DNA of 64,000 nt from Nicotiana tabacum (GCF_000715075.1 NC_134093.1:98006826-98070825); one strand, 5' to 3'. Shown: positions 1 through 12,785, counted from the first letter of the stretch. The notes: a model not told the origin generated them from the sequence alone. Numbers and translations: made by a program.

Positions 1-524
<524 letters not shown>

Positions 525-585
525 AGATGTATATATAGTAATTAAGCATAGTATAAATAACTGATTCCTTAAAATTAGTCTAAGT

Positions 586-760
586 CTTATGGAGCTACCT
601 CAGGTAGACTTTTAAGGGGTGCCTAACACCTTCCCCTTAGATGAACAAGAACCCTTACCCATAATCTCACCGGTTTGCAGACCTATAAGAAATATAACTT
701 AGTAATTAAATAGGTACCCTAGTATACCTTTAAATATTAGGTTGGCGACTCTTTTTTCAT
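586..760 (+). mobile_element. possible Ogre/Tat-type LTR end and primer-site fragment
   Basis: The stretch contains 'aggggtgcctaacacc', 'ttcccctta', 'accggtttgcagacc' and then 'ggttggcgactc'. This order is reminiscent of the R/U5 end of Ogre-type gypsy LTRs followed by an Arg-tRNA primer site (TGGCGACTC-like). That resemblance comes from general knowledge of the family and was not searched. No matching second LTR or gag is present, so at most it is a fragment. It lies just before the truncated start of gypsy A. Confidence 0.4.
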
Positions 761-820
761 TAACAACAGAGAAACCACAAGTTGAATCTTATTTTGACTA
801 GTGCAAAATAGGGTGCAATA

Positions 821-2052
821 ACCATTGTTCATGCGCTGATGATTTGGAGGCACTATATTTACGGCGTGTCGTACGAGGTATTCACGGATCATCGTAGTCT
901 ACAGTATTATTTCAAGGAAAAAGATCTCAACTTGAGGCAGATAAGGTAGTTGGAGCTGTTGAAAGACTATGATATCACCATTTTGTATCATCCTAGGAAG
1001 TCCAATGTGGTGGCCGATGCCTTGAGTAGAAAGGCTATGAGTATGGGTAGCCTTGTGTATATTCGAGTTAGTGAGAGGCCAATTGCTGCAGATGTTCAGG
1101 CTTTGGCCAATCAGTTTGTGAGCTTAGATGTTTCGGAGCCTAGTCGTGTTCTAGCTTGTACAGTCTCCCGATTTTCCTCGTATGAGCGCATCAGGGATCG
1201 TCAGTATGATGATCCCCATTTGCTTGTCCTTAAGTACACGGTGCGGCACGGTTGTGCCAAGCAGTTTACGGTTGGAGATGATGAGATTCTACGGATGCAG
1301 GGTCGTATTTGTGTGCTTAATGTGGATGGGCTTCGTGAGTTGATTCTTGAGGAGGCCTACAGTTCCCGGTATTCTATTCATCCGGGTGCCACCAAGATGT
1401 TGCGGCAGCATTATTGGTGGAGGAGGATGAAGAAGGATATATTTGCATATGTAGCTTGGTGTCTAAATTGTCAGCAAGTTAAGTACGATCACCAGAGGCC
1501 TGGTGGTTTGCTTCAGAGGTTAGAGATTCCTGAGTGGAAGTGGGAGCGTATCACGATGGATTTTGTTGTTGGACTCCCATGAACACAGAAGAAGTTTGAT
1601 GCGGTATGATTCATTATAGACAGGTTGACCGAGTTGGCATATTTCATTCCAGTGGAAATTACGTATTCTTCAGAGCGGTTAGCTGAAATCTACATCTGCG
1701 AGATCGTTCGTCTACATGGTGTGCTCGTGTCTATCATTTATGATCGAGGTACGCAGTTCACCTCACACTTTTGGAGAGCCGTACAACGTGAGTAAAGGAC
1801 GTGGATTGAGTTGAGTACAATATTTTACTCCAGAAGGATAGACATTTCGAGCGCACTATATAGATATTGAAGGATATGCTTCGCACTTGCGTTATGGATT
1901 TTGGGGATTCTTGGGATCAGTTCTTGCCGCTTACGGGGTTTGCCTACAATAACAACTACTAGTCAAGCATTCAGATGACTCCCTATAAGGCATTATACGG
2001 GAGGCAGTGTCGTTCGCCAGTGGGATGGTTTGAACTAGGAGAGGCTCGGTTG
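821..2052 (+). pseudogene. gypsy A pol fragment: RNase H end and integrase
   Basis: Translation shows the end of RNase H (EVFTDH, then LNLRQ), the linker 'LLKDYDITILYHP' and 'ADALSRK', and then the integrase zinc region. There IHPG, RQHYWW and the CLNC pair are all visible around 1380-1480. The longest clean frame is 950-1582 and ends at a stop just after TMDFVVGLP, the first catalytic Asp region. Downstream, 'DRGTQFTS' remains near 1743-1765, but several stops follow. A three-codon loss before LRQHYWW distinguishes it from gypsy D. The frame is cut at 2052 by gypsy B and resumes at 7620. It is non-functional. Confidence 0.88.
2048..2052. repeat. target-site duplication GGTTG of gypsy B (left copy)
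   Basis: GGTTG directly precedes the LTR start (TGTAACGACT at 2053), and the same five bases follow the element at 7620-7624. Removing the insert plus one copy gives 'ggctcggttgttgggtat', which matches the uninterrupted sequence in gypsy D near 61931-61948. This defines the insertion exactly. Confidence 0.93.
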
Positions 2053-5000
2053 TGTAACGACTTGGCCGGTCGTTTTGAGAGTTTTAGCCTTGATCCCCTA
2101 TTTATTGCCTCCTCTATGCTATATTGTGTTTATGTAACTTTTCGGGGTGTTTGGTTTTGGATTAGCGTGAGTTTCAGAGTGAAATGGGATACTTAGTCCC
2201 TAAGTTGGAGGTTTAAGTTGTTAGAGTTGACTGTAGTTTGACTTTGCTGAAGACGACTACGGAATGGAGTTTTGACGGTTTCAATAGTTCTGTATAGTAA
2301 TTCTAGACTTAGGAGAGCGACCGAATGTGGATTTGGAGGTTCGTAGGTCGTTTCAGCATAATTTGGCGAAGTTAGGAATATTAAGCTTTGGAAGATTTGG
2401 GAAGTTTGACCAATAGTTGACTTTATTGATATCGGGGTCAGTTCTCGATTTCGGAAGTTTGAATAGGTCCATAATGTTATTTATGACTTGTGTGCAAAAT
2501 TTAGAGTCATTCAGAGTTGTTTTGGTGTGAATCGACATTGGTTTCGGAATTCAGAAGTTCATAGTTCATAGGCTTGAATTTGGGTTATGATTCGTAGAAT
2601 TTGTATTTTTGATGTGATTTGATGCTTCGAGCGTGTTCGTATGATGTTTTATGACTTGTTGGTATTCTTGGTTGAGGTCTCGAGGGCCTCAGGTGTTATT
2701 CAGACCATGTTCGACGCATTTCAGATAATTTAGGAATTTCTGAAGTTCTGGTTTTTCTTTGGTCTGTTTCCTTCTATGCGATCGTGAGGTTAGGTCTACA
2801 ATCGCAAAGGGATTTTTATGGAATGTTGATTTTTACTCTTCTCATTCGTAGAGAGAAGGATGCGATCATGGAAGTGGTGAAGCTTGTGCTTCACGAACGC
2901 ATAGAGGTGATCACGTTCGCGTACAACGAAGTGAGGCAGCAGGGTCACACGAAGTTGTTCTTCGCAATCGTTTGGGCATGTCCGCGATCGCGTAGGTCTG
3001 TGTATCAGTGATCCGTGTTCGCGTGGAGTCAACCGCGTTCGCAAAGGCCATTCTGGGGGCAGCTTTGTTTTATTCTTCGCGATCACGAAGGAAATTCTAC
3101 GATCGTGATGTGTAAATCGCTGGGCAGCAGACCTTAAGTTTGAAATCGAGGGTTTATCTCATATTTCACATTTTGTACTTAAACAGCTCGATTTAAGGCA
3201 AAATTTCGGGAGATTTTCAGAGAGATCATTGGGGTATTCCTAACTCGGTTTTGGTTAATTTACAAGAATCTATGGTTAATTTCTTCATTAAATTAGTGAT
3301 TTTAGTTGGAAAATTAGGGGAAATGGTAGAAACTTCTTAGACTAAGTTTTTGAGTTTTGAAAGGTGAATTGAGGTCGGATTTAAGTAGTTCTTGTATGGT
3401 TGGACTCGATATCGAATGGGTGTTCGAATTTTATAAATTTGGTGGGGTTTCGAGACGCGGGCCCGGGTTTGACTTTTGGGTTGACTTTTTAATTCTTCGC
3501 AAAGATCGTAATTTCATTGTTTGAATTAGTTTCCTATAGTTATATTTATAGTGTGAAATTATTTTGGCCAGATTCGAGTCGTTCGGAGTTGGATAATTGA
3601 AGGAAAGGCCTTTTTGTTGATTGATTTAGCATGGTTTGAAGTAAGTGACTTGCCTAACATTGTGTAGGGGAATTACTCCTTAGGATTAGTGTTGTTTGTG
3701 ATAATTATGATATGTGAAAGCCGTGTACGCAAGGTGACGAGTGTGTACACGGGCTAAATGTGGAAATTTCAGTTTTAGCTATGTAGATCCCTTCCATGCT
3801 TTAATTGAGTTGCCTTAACATGTTATAGTCGTCATTCTTAGTCTAATTTCACATTCCTACTTGACTTATTTCATACTTTCTAATTGCGCTACATGTTTAG
3901 TTGAAGCTCTTATTTTCCCTTATTCCGTAATCATTATTTAACTATTGTATTCTTTACTTGAAATTGCTATTCTTGGAATATCTTATTGTTAAAATTGGTA
4001 TTGAGTTGCAAAGGTCGTGAGTCTTATTGAGGCAAAGTGTTAGTCGTGATTCCTATTGAGGCAAAGTGTTAAGTTGTCAAATATCGTTCAATTGAGTTAT
4101 TCTTCTAGTTGTTATTGTTGAAACTTTGTGTACATTGTGGTTGAGCCGAGGGCTCCTTGTTGTGAAATTTTGTTATTCTTTGGTTTCTCTGGCAAGTTGT
4201 GATATTGGGCACTTGAGGTGCGATTTGTGATACGTTGTGATATTGATACGCATGCGGTGATATAAAGTTTGGGTGTTGAATGCATGTGGTGAGATAAGGT
4301 GCGCTTGATGCGCGTGGCTAGGAGGGGAACTACTAGAAGCCATGCGTTGTGATAAGGTGGGCTAAAACGTGGGATGCTATTTCCAAAAAAATGATTTTCA
4401 AAACTAAATGTAAAGGCTTCCGCGGTAATATAAGGAAAGACTGTGAGTTACTTTTGTCATTTCGGACTACGAGGCGGTACCTCGGTAGTGGCCCTTGTTG
4501 ATCTTTCTCTATATGTTGTGCATGTCCTGGTTGTTTGTTTCCTTAACATGTTAATCCTTATTTCCTTCCGTGTTTTTTATTTGTCTTGATTCTGTTTAGT
4601 TAACTTTTAGTAAATTCCTTATTTGTTTCATTTCCATTGTTATTACCACTATATTGGTATATCTATTACCCCGTTTCTTATTATTATTCTAGTAGGGCCT
4701 TAACCTGACCTCGTGACTATTCTACTTTGGTTAGGCTTGGCACTTACTGGGTACCGTTATGGTGTACTCATACTATGCTTCTGCATATCTTTTTGTGTAG
4801 ATCCAGTTACATCTTATCAGTCCCGACACTAGTGAGCTGAGTTTGCATTTGGAGACTTCAAGGTACACCTGCTCGCGTCCGCAGGCCTCGGAGTCCCCTT
4901 CTATCCTGTTTTTATATTTTCCTTCTTTACTAGACACAGTTGTATAGGAATGGTTTTGGTATAGTCATAGAGCTTGTGACTTGTATTACGCTGAATTTTG

Positions 5001-5172
5001 GGCTACTGTATATACTTTGAGCTGTAGAGATTTCCCTTTTTATATATGTTGTTGAGTTTTTAAGATTTTAGATTATTGTTTTCATTCACTTTCGTATGTT
5101 TGTTAGGCTTACCTAGTCTTATAGACTAGTTGACATCACGACATCCTACAGAGAAAAATTAGGGTCGTGACA
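2053..5172 (+). repeat. gypsy B 5' LTR (3.1 kb)
   Basis: The LTR begins TGTAACGACT and ends GGGTCGTGACA, directly followed by the primer site. It is non-coding. From left to right it has a CpG-rich palindromic-word zone (about 2850-3120, cgcgatcgcg type), the AGGTGACGAG core at 3731-3740 flanked by GTGTAC and GTACAC, a weak CGCATGCG repeat zone (about 4240-4330), and a CTGCAT...GTGTAG hairpin near 4782-4801. Apparent open frames here come from the repeats and are not genes. Confidence 0.9.
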
Positions 5173-5175
5173 AGT

Positions 5176-5188
5176 TGGTATCAGAGCT
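5176..5188 (+). other. gypsy B primer-binding site (initiator Met-tRNA)
   Basis: TGGTATCAGAGCT follows the LTR end after three bases. It is complementary to the 3' end of plant initiator Met-tRNA, the usual primer for minus-strand DNA synthesis in these elements. Confidence 0.9.
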
Positions 5189-5374
5189 CTAGGTTCATAG
5201 GTGTTACGAGTCAAAAGCAGGTTTAGTAGAGTCTCGTGGATCGGTACGGAGACGTCTGTTCTTATCTTTGGGAGGCTATGGAACTCTTAGGAAAAGCTTC
5301 ACTTCTTTGATTCCTTATCATGCAAAATTTTTGACTTCAGAATTCTAAATTACTGTGTTTCTATTCTCTAACAG

Positions 5375-5409
5375 ATGGTGAGGACACGTACAGCTGGATC
5401 GGAGGGAGG
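5375..5409 (+). pseudogene. gypsy B gag start, truncated
   Basis: ATGGTGAGGACACG gives MVRTRTAGSEGG, which matches the first residues of gypsy C gag at 43462 (MVRTRNTGSDG). After about 12 codons the sequence switches to LTR sequence equivalent to position 2905 of the 5' LTR. Only the leader and this stub mark where the internal region began. Confidence 0.85.
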
Positions 5410-7619
5410 ATCGTATTCGCGTACAAGGAAGTGAGGAAGCAGGGTCAGGCGAACTTATTTTTCGCGATCGCGTGGGCATGTCCGCGATCGCATAGGTTTG
5501 TGTATCAGTGATCCGCGTTCAAGTGGAGTCAACCACATTTGCGAAGTCCATTTTGGGGGCAACTTTGTTTTGTTCTTCGCGATCGCGAAAGAAATTCCAC
5601 GATCGCGATGTGTAAATCGTTGGGCAGTAGAACTTAAGCTGGAAATCGAGGGTTTATTTCATATTTCACATTTTGGACTTAAAGAGCTCGGTTTGAGGTA
5701 AAATTTCGGGATATTTTCAAAAAGATCATTGCGGTAAGAATTCCTAACTCGATTTTGGTTAATTTACAAGAATTTGGTAAATTTCTTCATTAAATTAGTG
5801 GTTTGAGTTGGAAAATTGGAGGGAAATGGTAGAAACTTCTTAGACTTAGTTTTTGAGTTTTGAAATGTGAATTGAGGTCGGATTTGAGTAATTCTTGTAT
5901 GGTTGGACTCGATATTGAATGGGTATTCGAATTTTGTAAACTTGGTCGGGTTCCGAGATGCAGGCCCGGGTATAACTTTTGGGTTGACTTTTTAATTCTT
6001 CTCAAAGATCGTAATTTCATTGTTTGAATTAGTTTCCTATAATTATATTTATAGTATAAAATTATTTTGGCCTAGCTTCGAGTCGTTCGGAGTTGGATAA
6101 TCGAGGGAAAGGCCTTCTAGTTGATTGATTTAGCGTGGTTTGAGGTAAGTGACTTGCCTAACCTTGTGTGGGGAATTATCCCTTAGGATTGATGTTGTTT
6201 GTGATAATTGTGATATATGAAAGTTGTGTACGCAAGGTGACGAGTGTGTACATGGGCTAAATATGAAAACTTCTGATTTGAGCTATGTAGATCCCTTACA
6301 TGCTTTAATTGAGTTGCCTTAACATGTTATAGACGTCATTCTTAGTCTAATTTTACATGCCTACTTGTCTTATCTCTTACTTGCTAATTGCAATAAATGT
6401 TTAGTTGAATCTCTTACTTTCCCTTATTCCGTAATCATTATTTAACTGTTGAATTCTTTACTTGAAATTGATATTCTTGGAATATCTTATTGTTAAAATT
6501 GGTATGGAGTTGCAAAGGTCGTGATTCCTATTGAGTCAAAGTGTGAAGTTGTGAAATATCGTTCAATTGAGTTATTTTTCCGGTTGTTCTTGTTGAGACT
6601 TTTGTACATTGTGGTTGAGCCGAGGGCTCCTTGTTGTGAAATTTTGTTATTGTTTGGTTTCTCTGGAAAGTTGTGATATTGGGCACTTAAGGTGCGATTT
6701 GTGATACGTTGTGATATTGATACGCATGCGGGGAGATAAGGTGGGCTAGATATGCGTGGCTGGTAGGGGGAACTACTAGAAGCCATGTAGTGTGATAAGG
6801 TGGGCTAAAACGTAGGATGCTATTTCGGGAAAAATAATTTTCAAAACTAAATGTAAAGGCTTCCGTGGTGATATAAGGAAAGATTGTGAGTTACTTTTGT
6901 GAATTGGGACTACGAGGCGGTACCTTGGTAGTGACCCCTTGTTGATCTTTCTCTATTTGTTGTACTTGTCCTGGTTATTTATTTCCTTAACATGTTAATC
7001 CTTGTTTCCTTCCGTGTTGTATTATCTGCCTTGATTCTGTGTAGTTAACTTTTAGTAAATTCCTTATTTGTTTCATTTCCATTATTATTACCACTGTATT
7101 GTTACATCTATCGCCCCATTTCTTATTATTATTCCAGTAGGGCTTTGACCTGACCTCATCACTACTCTACCAAGATTAGGCTTGGCACTTACTCGGTACC
7201 GTTGTGACGTACTCATACTACGCTTCTGCACATCTTTTTGTGCAGATCCAGGTACATCTTGTCAATCCTGACACTAATGAGCTGAGTTGGCATTTGAAGA
7301 CTTCAAGGTATACCTGACCGCGTCCGCAGGCCTCGGAGTCCCCTTCTATCCCTTTTTTTATATTTTCCTTCTTTACTAGACACAATTGTATAGGAATAGT
7401 TTTGGTATTTTCATAGAGCTTGTGACTTGTATTACACCGGGTTTTGGGCTACTGTATATATACTTTGAGCTATAGAGATTTCCCTTTTTATATATGCTGT
7501 TGAGTTTTTGAGATTTTAGATTATTGTTTTCATTCACTTTTCCATGTTTGTTAGGCTTACCTAGTCTTAGAGACTAGGTGCCGTCACGACATCCTATGGA
7601 GGGAAATTGGGTCATGATG
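5410..7619 (+). repeat. gypsy B 3' LTR, 5'-truncated
   Basis: It runs parallel to 2905-5172 of the 5' LTR with scattered differences. The palindromic words ('ttcgcgatcgcg'), the AGGTGACGAG core at 6234-6243 and the hairpin CTGCAC...GTGCAG near 7226-7245 are kept. The end reads gggtcatgatg instead of gggtcgtgaca, so the terminal CA has mutated. GGTTG follows. Confidence 0.88.
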
Positions 7620-7922
7620 GGTTGTTGGGTATCGATTTGGGTCAAGATGCCTTGGGTAAGGTCAGGATTATTCCGGATCGACTTTGCACCGCCCAGTCTA
7701 GGCAGAAGAGTTATGCCGACTGTAGAGTTCACGATGTTGCATTCATGGTTAGAGAGAGGGTATTGCTTCGGGTTTTAACCCATAAAGGGTGTGATGAGGT
7801 TTGGAAAGAAGGGCAAGTTAAGCCCTAGGTATATAGGACCCTTTGAGATTCTTGAGAGAGTGGGTGAGGTGGCCATGCTCCGGAAGTTTCACGGTGATCT
7901 GTCCCATGTGTTAGATTTCACC
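7620..7922 (+). pseudogene. gypsy A integrase C-terminal fragment
   Basis: The coding sequence of gypsy A resumes after gypsy B. 'LGKVRIIPDRLCTAQSRQ' appears in one frame, and further on pieces corresponding to SPRYIGPFEILERVGEV in gypsy D. Short deletions shift the frame, and about 65 bp is missing before 'atgctccggaagtttcacgg'. The fragment ends at the solo LTR. It is homologous to gypsy D 61940-62320. Confidence 0.85.
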
Positions 7923-8799
7923 TATCACGACCCAAAAATCCCACAACATGCTTCGTGATGGAACCTAGTCTTTAAGACTAGGTAAGCCGATTGCAATTAC
8001 ATTTAGAGCCTTTTTTTTTAAACAATTCAAGTGTCGAAACTAAAAGCGAAAAACAAATGTAACAACCTCCCGAGATTGGTAATACTGAGTCACGAACTCT
8101 AACTAAATACATGCACTGATCTCAAGGATCGAATATATATTACTGTTTGAATAAGAGTTGACAGTACAATAAAATGAAAAAACTCCAAGGGACTGCGACG
8201 ACCAAGCAGCTCTACCTTGAATCCTTGCGATCACACTCTAATCTATGTCTGAATCCGATATTTCCAATGCCTGGCTCTGCACAAAAATGTGCAGAAGTGT
8301 AGTGTAAGTACACCACAATTGGTACTCAGTAAGTATCAAGACTAACCTCGGTGGAGTAGTGATGAGGTACAGTCAAGACACTCACTAGTCAAATAACCTG
8401 TGCAAAATAGCAGTATATAATAGTACTGAAAAACAACTAGCAGTGATAGCAACAAAAATCAAGAAGTGATATAAACAGCAAGGTAACAAGAACACCATAA
8501 TTATTACTCAAACGAATAAGGAACACAAGTACAATCAATTAAACAAGTCCTTCATATATAAATTTTTTCACATATAATTCTTTCGAATAAATATCTTCCG
8601 AATATATTTCTTTCAAATAAATATCTTTCGAATATAAAATTCTTTCAAGTAAATATATTTCAAATAAAAGTCACTCTGTGACACCTCATTTCATAATCAT
8701 AAGACATGGGTCTCAGCACACTTTCATATTGTCATAACACGCGTCTCATCCCACTTTCATATTTCCATGGCACCTTGCGCCCATATTTCTATCAAAACC

Positions 8800-9049
8800 G
8801 CACGGACAACTCACGTGCCAATAATAAAAATCATCATATTTTTCCAGCACCTCGTGCCCATAATTCTTTCATCACCGCACGGACAACTCACGTGCAAATA
8901 ATATAATCATTATATTTCCCTCGCACCTCGTGCCTGTATTTCATTTCACATTTGCACGAACAGTTCACGTGCCAATAACATAATCATTATATTTTCCTGA
9001 CACCTCGTACCCATATTTCATATCACATCTGCACGGACAGTTCACGTGC
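8800..9049 (-). repeat. tandem array of GCACG...CGTGC hairpin words (solo LTR)
   Basis: The word GCACGGACAACTCACGTGC or a close variant occurs at 8800, 8877, 8954 and 9031, an exact 77-bp period. Each word has a 5-bp stem GCACG/CGTGC around a 9-base loop and contains CACGTG. Between words lies a second short motif, cacctcgt(g)cc. The reverse complement of the word is the word found in the LTRs of gypsy C. Confidence 0.88.
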
Positions 9050-9264
9050 CAATAACATAATTCGCCCGACAATAGTCACAGGCTCACAATTTCAACATAG
9101 ATCAGACTATTATCAAGTTTACCGAAACAACAAGACAAGTTTCACAAGATATAAAATAAACACAAGAAAAATCACAATATCACATGAAAATTTCCAACGC
9201 AATAACCCCACATCATCACATAAAAATTACCAACACAATAACCCAACATCATCATATATCATCC

Positions 9265-9535
9265 CTTATAATAGCCACATTTATCTCTCCTATAGACACC
9301 CTTATCACTCCAATAATACCCTCCCTTATCCCTCCGCCCTGACAATATCAATAGCCACCCTTATCGCTCTTATAGACACCCTTATCGCTCCTATAATAGC
9401 CTCACTTATCGCTCCGTTTAATAGCTTCCCTTATCATTCCACCCAGACAATATCCCAACACACATAACAACAGTGAAATGCCACCCTTATGCCCGCATAA
9501 TGTCAGCAATGGAATGCCACCCTTATAATCGCATA
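9265..9535 (-). repeat. degenerate CCCTTATCGCTC tandem repeat in solo LTR
   Basis: About ten imperfect units of the type 'acccttatcgctcctata' occur with a variable spacing of roughly 20-30 bases. No other LTR in the window has the same unit. It lies directly beyond the hairpin array and is non-coding. Confidence 0.75.
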
Positions 9536-11457
9536 ACAGTAACCCAAATCACACAACAATTCACACAGAATATTATCAGAACAGCACAACATCATCAACT
9601 CGTATTTACAAATTTCCAATAGTCCACCACAATTCCAAAGGTACAATAAAGTCAATTAATTTCACAACAAATAGTCCATGGCTCAACACAATATATATAA
9701 AATCTCAAACCAACCACAAGGATAGGAAAATAACTCATCACAGGACAACGCCTTCTTTAATCTAACTTTTTGATAAATATATAAATGCCTCAATTTAAAC
9801 TTATTTAATTAATTATTTGCAGATGAAAAATCCATAATGTGATTATTTTCAAAAAATATCAAATCAACAACACACAGAATTCACATAAAAATCCAAGTGA
9901 CAATAACCTCAAATTATCATATAAAATACAAATTCGACAAACAAGGAATGAGGCATGACAAATCAAGGATTTACTAAGTTTTAATAATTTTTCAATTTAA
10001 TACATAAGGCCGTCTACGAATTTCAACCGATATAATTTGCACATATAAACCAAGTACATACTCGTCACCTCGCGTACATAGTTTTCAATTACACAATTTT
10101 AACATAAGACTCAATGCCTAAGGCGTAATTCCCCAACTCAAAGTTAGGCAAGATACTTACCTCGTTTCGCAACCAATTTCAAGATTCTAATAAACCTTTG
10201 TCTCGTGAATTTGTGTCCGAAAAATTCAAATCTAGTCACAAACAATTCAATATACTCAACACGAATCGTAGGAATTAATTCTATATGAATTTGCTAAATT
10301 TCACAATATAAATCTAAAATTAACTCAAAAATCAATAGTGGGGTCCACGTCTCGGAACCCAATAAAAGTTATAAAATATGAACGCTCATTCAACCACGAG
10401 TCCAACCATATAAAAATTATCGAATTCCGACATCGGATTGACATTCAAATCTTCATTTAACATTTTTGAAAGATTTTATAAAAATCTAATTTTTCATCCA
10501 TAAATTCACGGATTCATGATGTAAATGATTATGGAATCATGAAATATAATCAATATAGGATAAGGAACACTTACCCCAATGTTTTCTCGTAAAAATCGCC
10601 CAAAACTCGCCTAAACCGAGCTCCACAAACACAAAAATGAATAAAAATGGCAAAACTCCACGTTTTATGGGGTTTTTACTGTACGGGAACCAAAGATGGC
10701 ATGGGGAGCTGCCTGTGGCGCTGTTTCCACAAACTTTAAACATCCCAGTGCCAGGGCTAGCGCCCTTTGCTACCCTGGGCACTAACGACGACGGAAAATC
10801 ATTCCCGACACGGAAATGGGCATAACTCTCTTATACGATGTCCGAATTCAACAATTCGTTTTGTTATGTCTCCAAAATTTCAATACGGTTTCAATCAATA
10901 CTGAATTTGGAGCTCATTTTCTTAATGTGATACTACGTATTCTTGAAGAATCGATGTCGAAATATTCTAGGTTCAATGTCGAAACATAGCAAATCAAGTC
11001 CGATTGACCTCAAATTTTTGCACACAAGTCATAAATGACATAAATAACCTATCAAAATTTCTATAACTGGATTCCGACCCCGATATCAATAAAGTCGACT
11101 CCCGATCAAACTTCCAAACCTTCAATTTCCAACTTTTGCCCTTTCAAGCCAAAACCAACTACGGACTTCCAAATAATTATCCGGACACATTCCTAATTCC
11201 AAAATCACCATACGTAGCTATTGAAATCATAAAAATTTCATTCCAGATTCGTTTGCTCAAAAGTCGACTCTCTGGTCAACTCTTTTCTTTTAAGCTTCTT
11301 AAATAAGAATTGTTCTCCCAATTTGAACCCAAATCATCCGAAAATCAAACTCAACCACACACGCAAGTCTTAATGCATATTAGGAAGTTGTTTGAGACCT
11401 TAAGTTGTTGTACAGGGCGTAAATTCTTAAAACGACAAGTCAGGTCGTTACATTAGC

Positions 11458-11692
11458 TCAGTCTAATTGAACAAGGATTTGACTTATGAGGAGGAGTCAG
11501 TGGCTATTCTAGCCCGACAGTTGAGGTCTAAGAGTTATCCTTAAGTTTGAGTGCAGTGGAGAGGTCATCCGATCGAGGCAGCCACGTGGGAGTCCGAGTC
11601 AGACATGCGGAGTAGATATCCACACCTTTTCACCAGTCCAAGTACCTTTCTATGTCCGTTCGAGGATGAACGTTTGTTTTAGAGTTGGAGAA
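11458..11692 (+). pseudogene. gypsy A pol tail: chromodomain-like end and polypurine tract
   Basis: The sequence resumes with DFSSVQLDKD-like coding in decayed form, then VAILARQ, LRSKSYP, WRGHP and TWESESDMRS. This is the chromodomain-like C-terminus expected for Tekay/Del integrases; the W-R-G...T-W-E pattern is the evidence. A stop falls in the middle ('ccttaagtt'). The purine-rich stretch agagttggagaa (11681-11692) directly before the LTR is the likely plus-strand priming tract. Confidence 0.82.
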
Positions 11693-12419
11693 TGTGATGA
11701 CCTGATAGGTCATTTATAGTTTTACCCTTCATTTCTATGTTACGAGATCTCGGATAGCTCCGTTTAGCCTTCTTCAATTTGCGCGCATAGTTCGTCTCCT
11801 TTTCCCGGAAAGTTTTTATGAGAAAATTGAAGAAAATATAAAATCGTCCCTTAAAACTCATTTGATTTAACTACGGTCAATGTTTTGTGTAAACGGGCCC
11901 GAATCAGTATTTTGACTGTCCCGGTAGGTCCATATCGTGATTTGGGACTTGGGTGTATGCCCGAAATCGAATTCGAAAGTCCCTAGCTTGATCTAGCGTA
12001 ATTTGTTAAAAACTAGAAATTTAAAGGTTTAAAGAATTCCTAAGTATGACCGTGAGTTGACTTTGTTGCTATCTGGTTCGGATTTCAATTTCGGAACTTG
12101 GTATAGGTTCGTTTCAGTATTTATAACTTGTCTGCAAAATTTAGTGCAGAACGGAATTGATTTGACGTGATTCGCAGGTCCGGTTGAAAAATTTAAAGTT
12201 CTTAAGTTTCTTTGAAGATTTCATTTGTTTTGGTGTCCGATTCGTGGTCCGAGATATTATTTTGATATTTTGATCGTAGGAGAAAGTTCGTATTGTGTTA
12301 TTACACTTGTGTGCATGTTTGGTTTGGAGCCCGAGGAGCTCGGGTGAGTTTCAAATAGGCTACGGAACGATTTTTGGACATTGGAAATAGTTGATGCATC
12401 TTTTGTTTCTGGTGTGATC

Positions 12420-12785
12420 TGCAGATCTCGCAAATGCGAGGTCTAGCTCGCAAATGCGAGCCTCGCTTTTGCAAATAATGATTCGCATTTGCGAGCATGG
12501 GCTGGGCTGGGTACACTTCACATTTGCGAGAAATTCTTCGCATTTGCGGACTCTGGATCTTCGCAATTGCGAAGGTTATGGTCGTAATTGCGACCACTGA
12601 CTGACTTGGTACTGCTTCGCTTTTGCGAAGTGGTTGTCTCACTTGCGATGGATCTGGGTTTGCATTTGCGACCAAATATGTCCCATTTGAGACGACTGGC
12701 TTTCTGAGAAGGGTTCGCATTTGCGACCTTTTCTTCGCTTTTGCGATGTTTGCAATTGCGAATAGGATATCGCAATTACGACATC
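12420..12785 (+). repeat. cluster of short CpG-bearing palindromic words (gypsy A LTR)
   Basis: Many 12-16-base imperfect palindromes stand close together, for example ctcgcaaatgcgag (twice), ttcgcatttgcg, ttcgcttttgcgaa, ttgcaattgcgaa and tcgcaattacga. The outer TCGC/GCGA letters are kept while the centre varies. The zone lies upstream of the conserved core, as in all the other gypsy LTRs here. Confidence 0.85.

Larger units (their letters stand above)
2053..7619 (+). mobile_element. gypsy B: internally deleted gypsy element nested in gypsy A
   Basis: The element has a full 5' LTR, a Met-tRNA primer site, a leader and the first dozen gag codons. It then jumps straight into the middle of its 3' LTR, so gag, pol and about 850 bp of the 3' LTR are missing. 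It is flanked by a perfect GGTTG duplication. The LTR start (TGTAACGACTTGGCCGGTCG) resembles that of gypsy C, so B and C belong to related subfamilies. With no proteins of its own, it could only have been moved by others. Confidence 0.9.
7923..11452 (-). mobile_element. solo LTR (3.5 kb), inverted, of a third gypsy subfamily
   Basis: Read on the minus strand it starts TGTAACGACCTGACTTGTCG and ends GGGTCGTGATA, the same ends as the gypsy B/C LTR type. Flanks are tcacc (7918-7922) and ttagc (11453-11457), each one base from TCAGC, which is the sequence expected from gypsy D. No primer site, gag or pol lies within it, so it is best explained as a solo LTR left by LTR-LTR recombination. It carries the same internal modules as the other LTRs, inverted: the ACTCGTCACCT core at 10060-10070, a hairpin array at 8800-9049 and a CTGCAC/GTGCAG hairpin near 8277-8294. 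Confidence 0.82.

Noticed and set aside
5176..5188. tRNA gene suggested by Met-tRNA-complementary strings (also 29418, 43266, 57297)
   Set aside because: They are 11-15-base primer sites next to LTRs. No cloverleaf or RNA polymerase III boxes are present.
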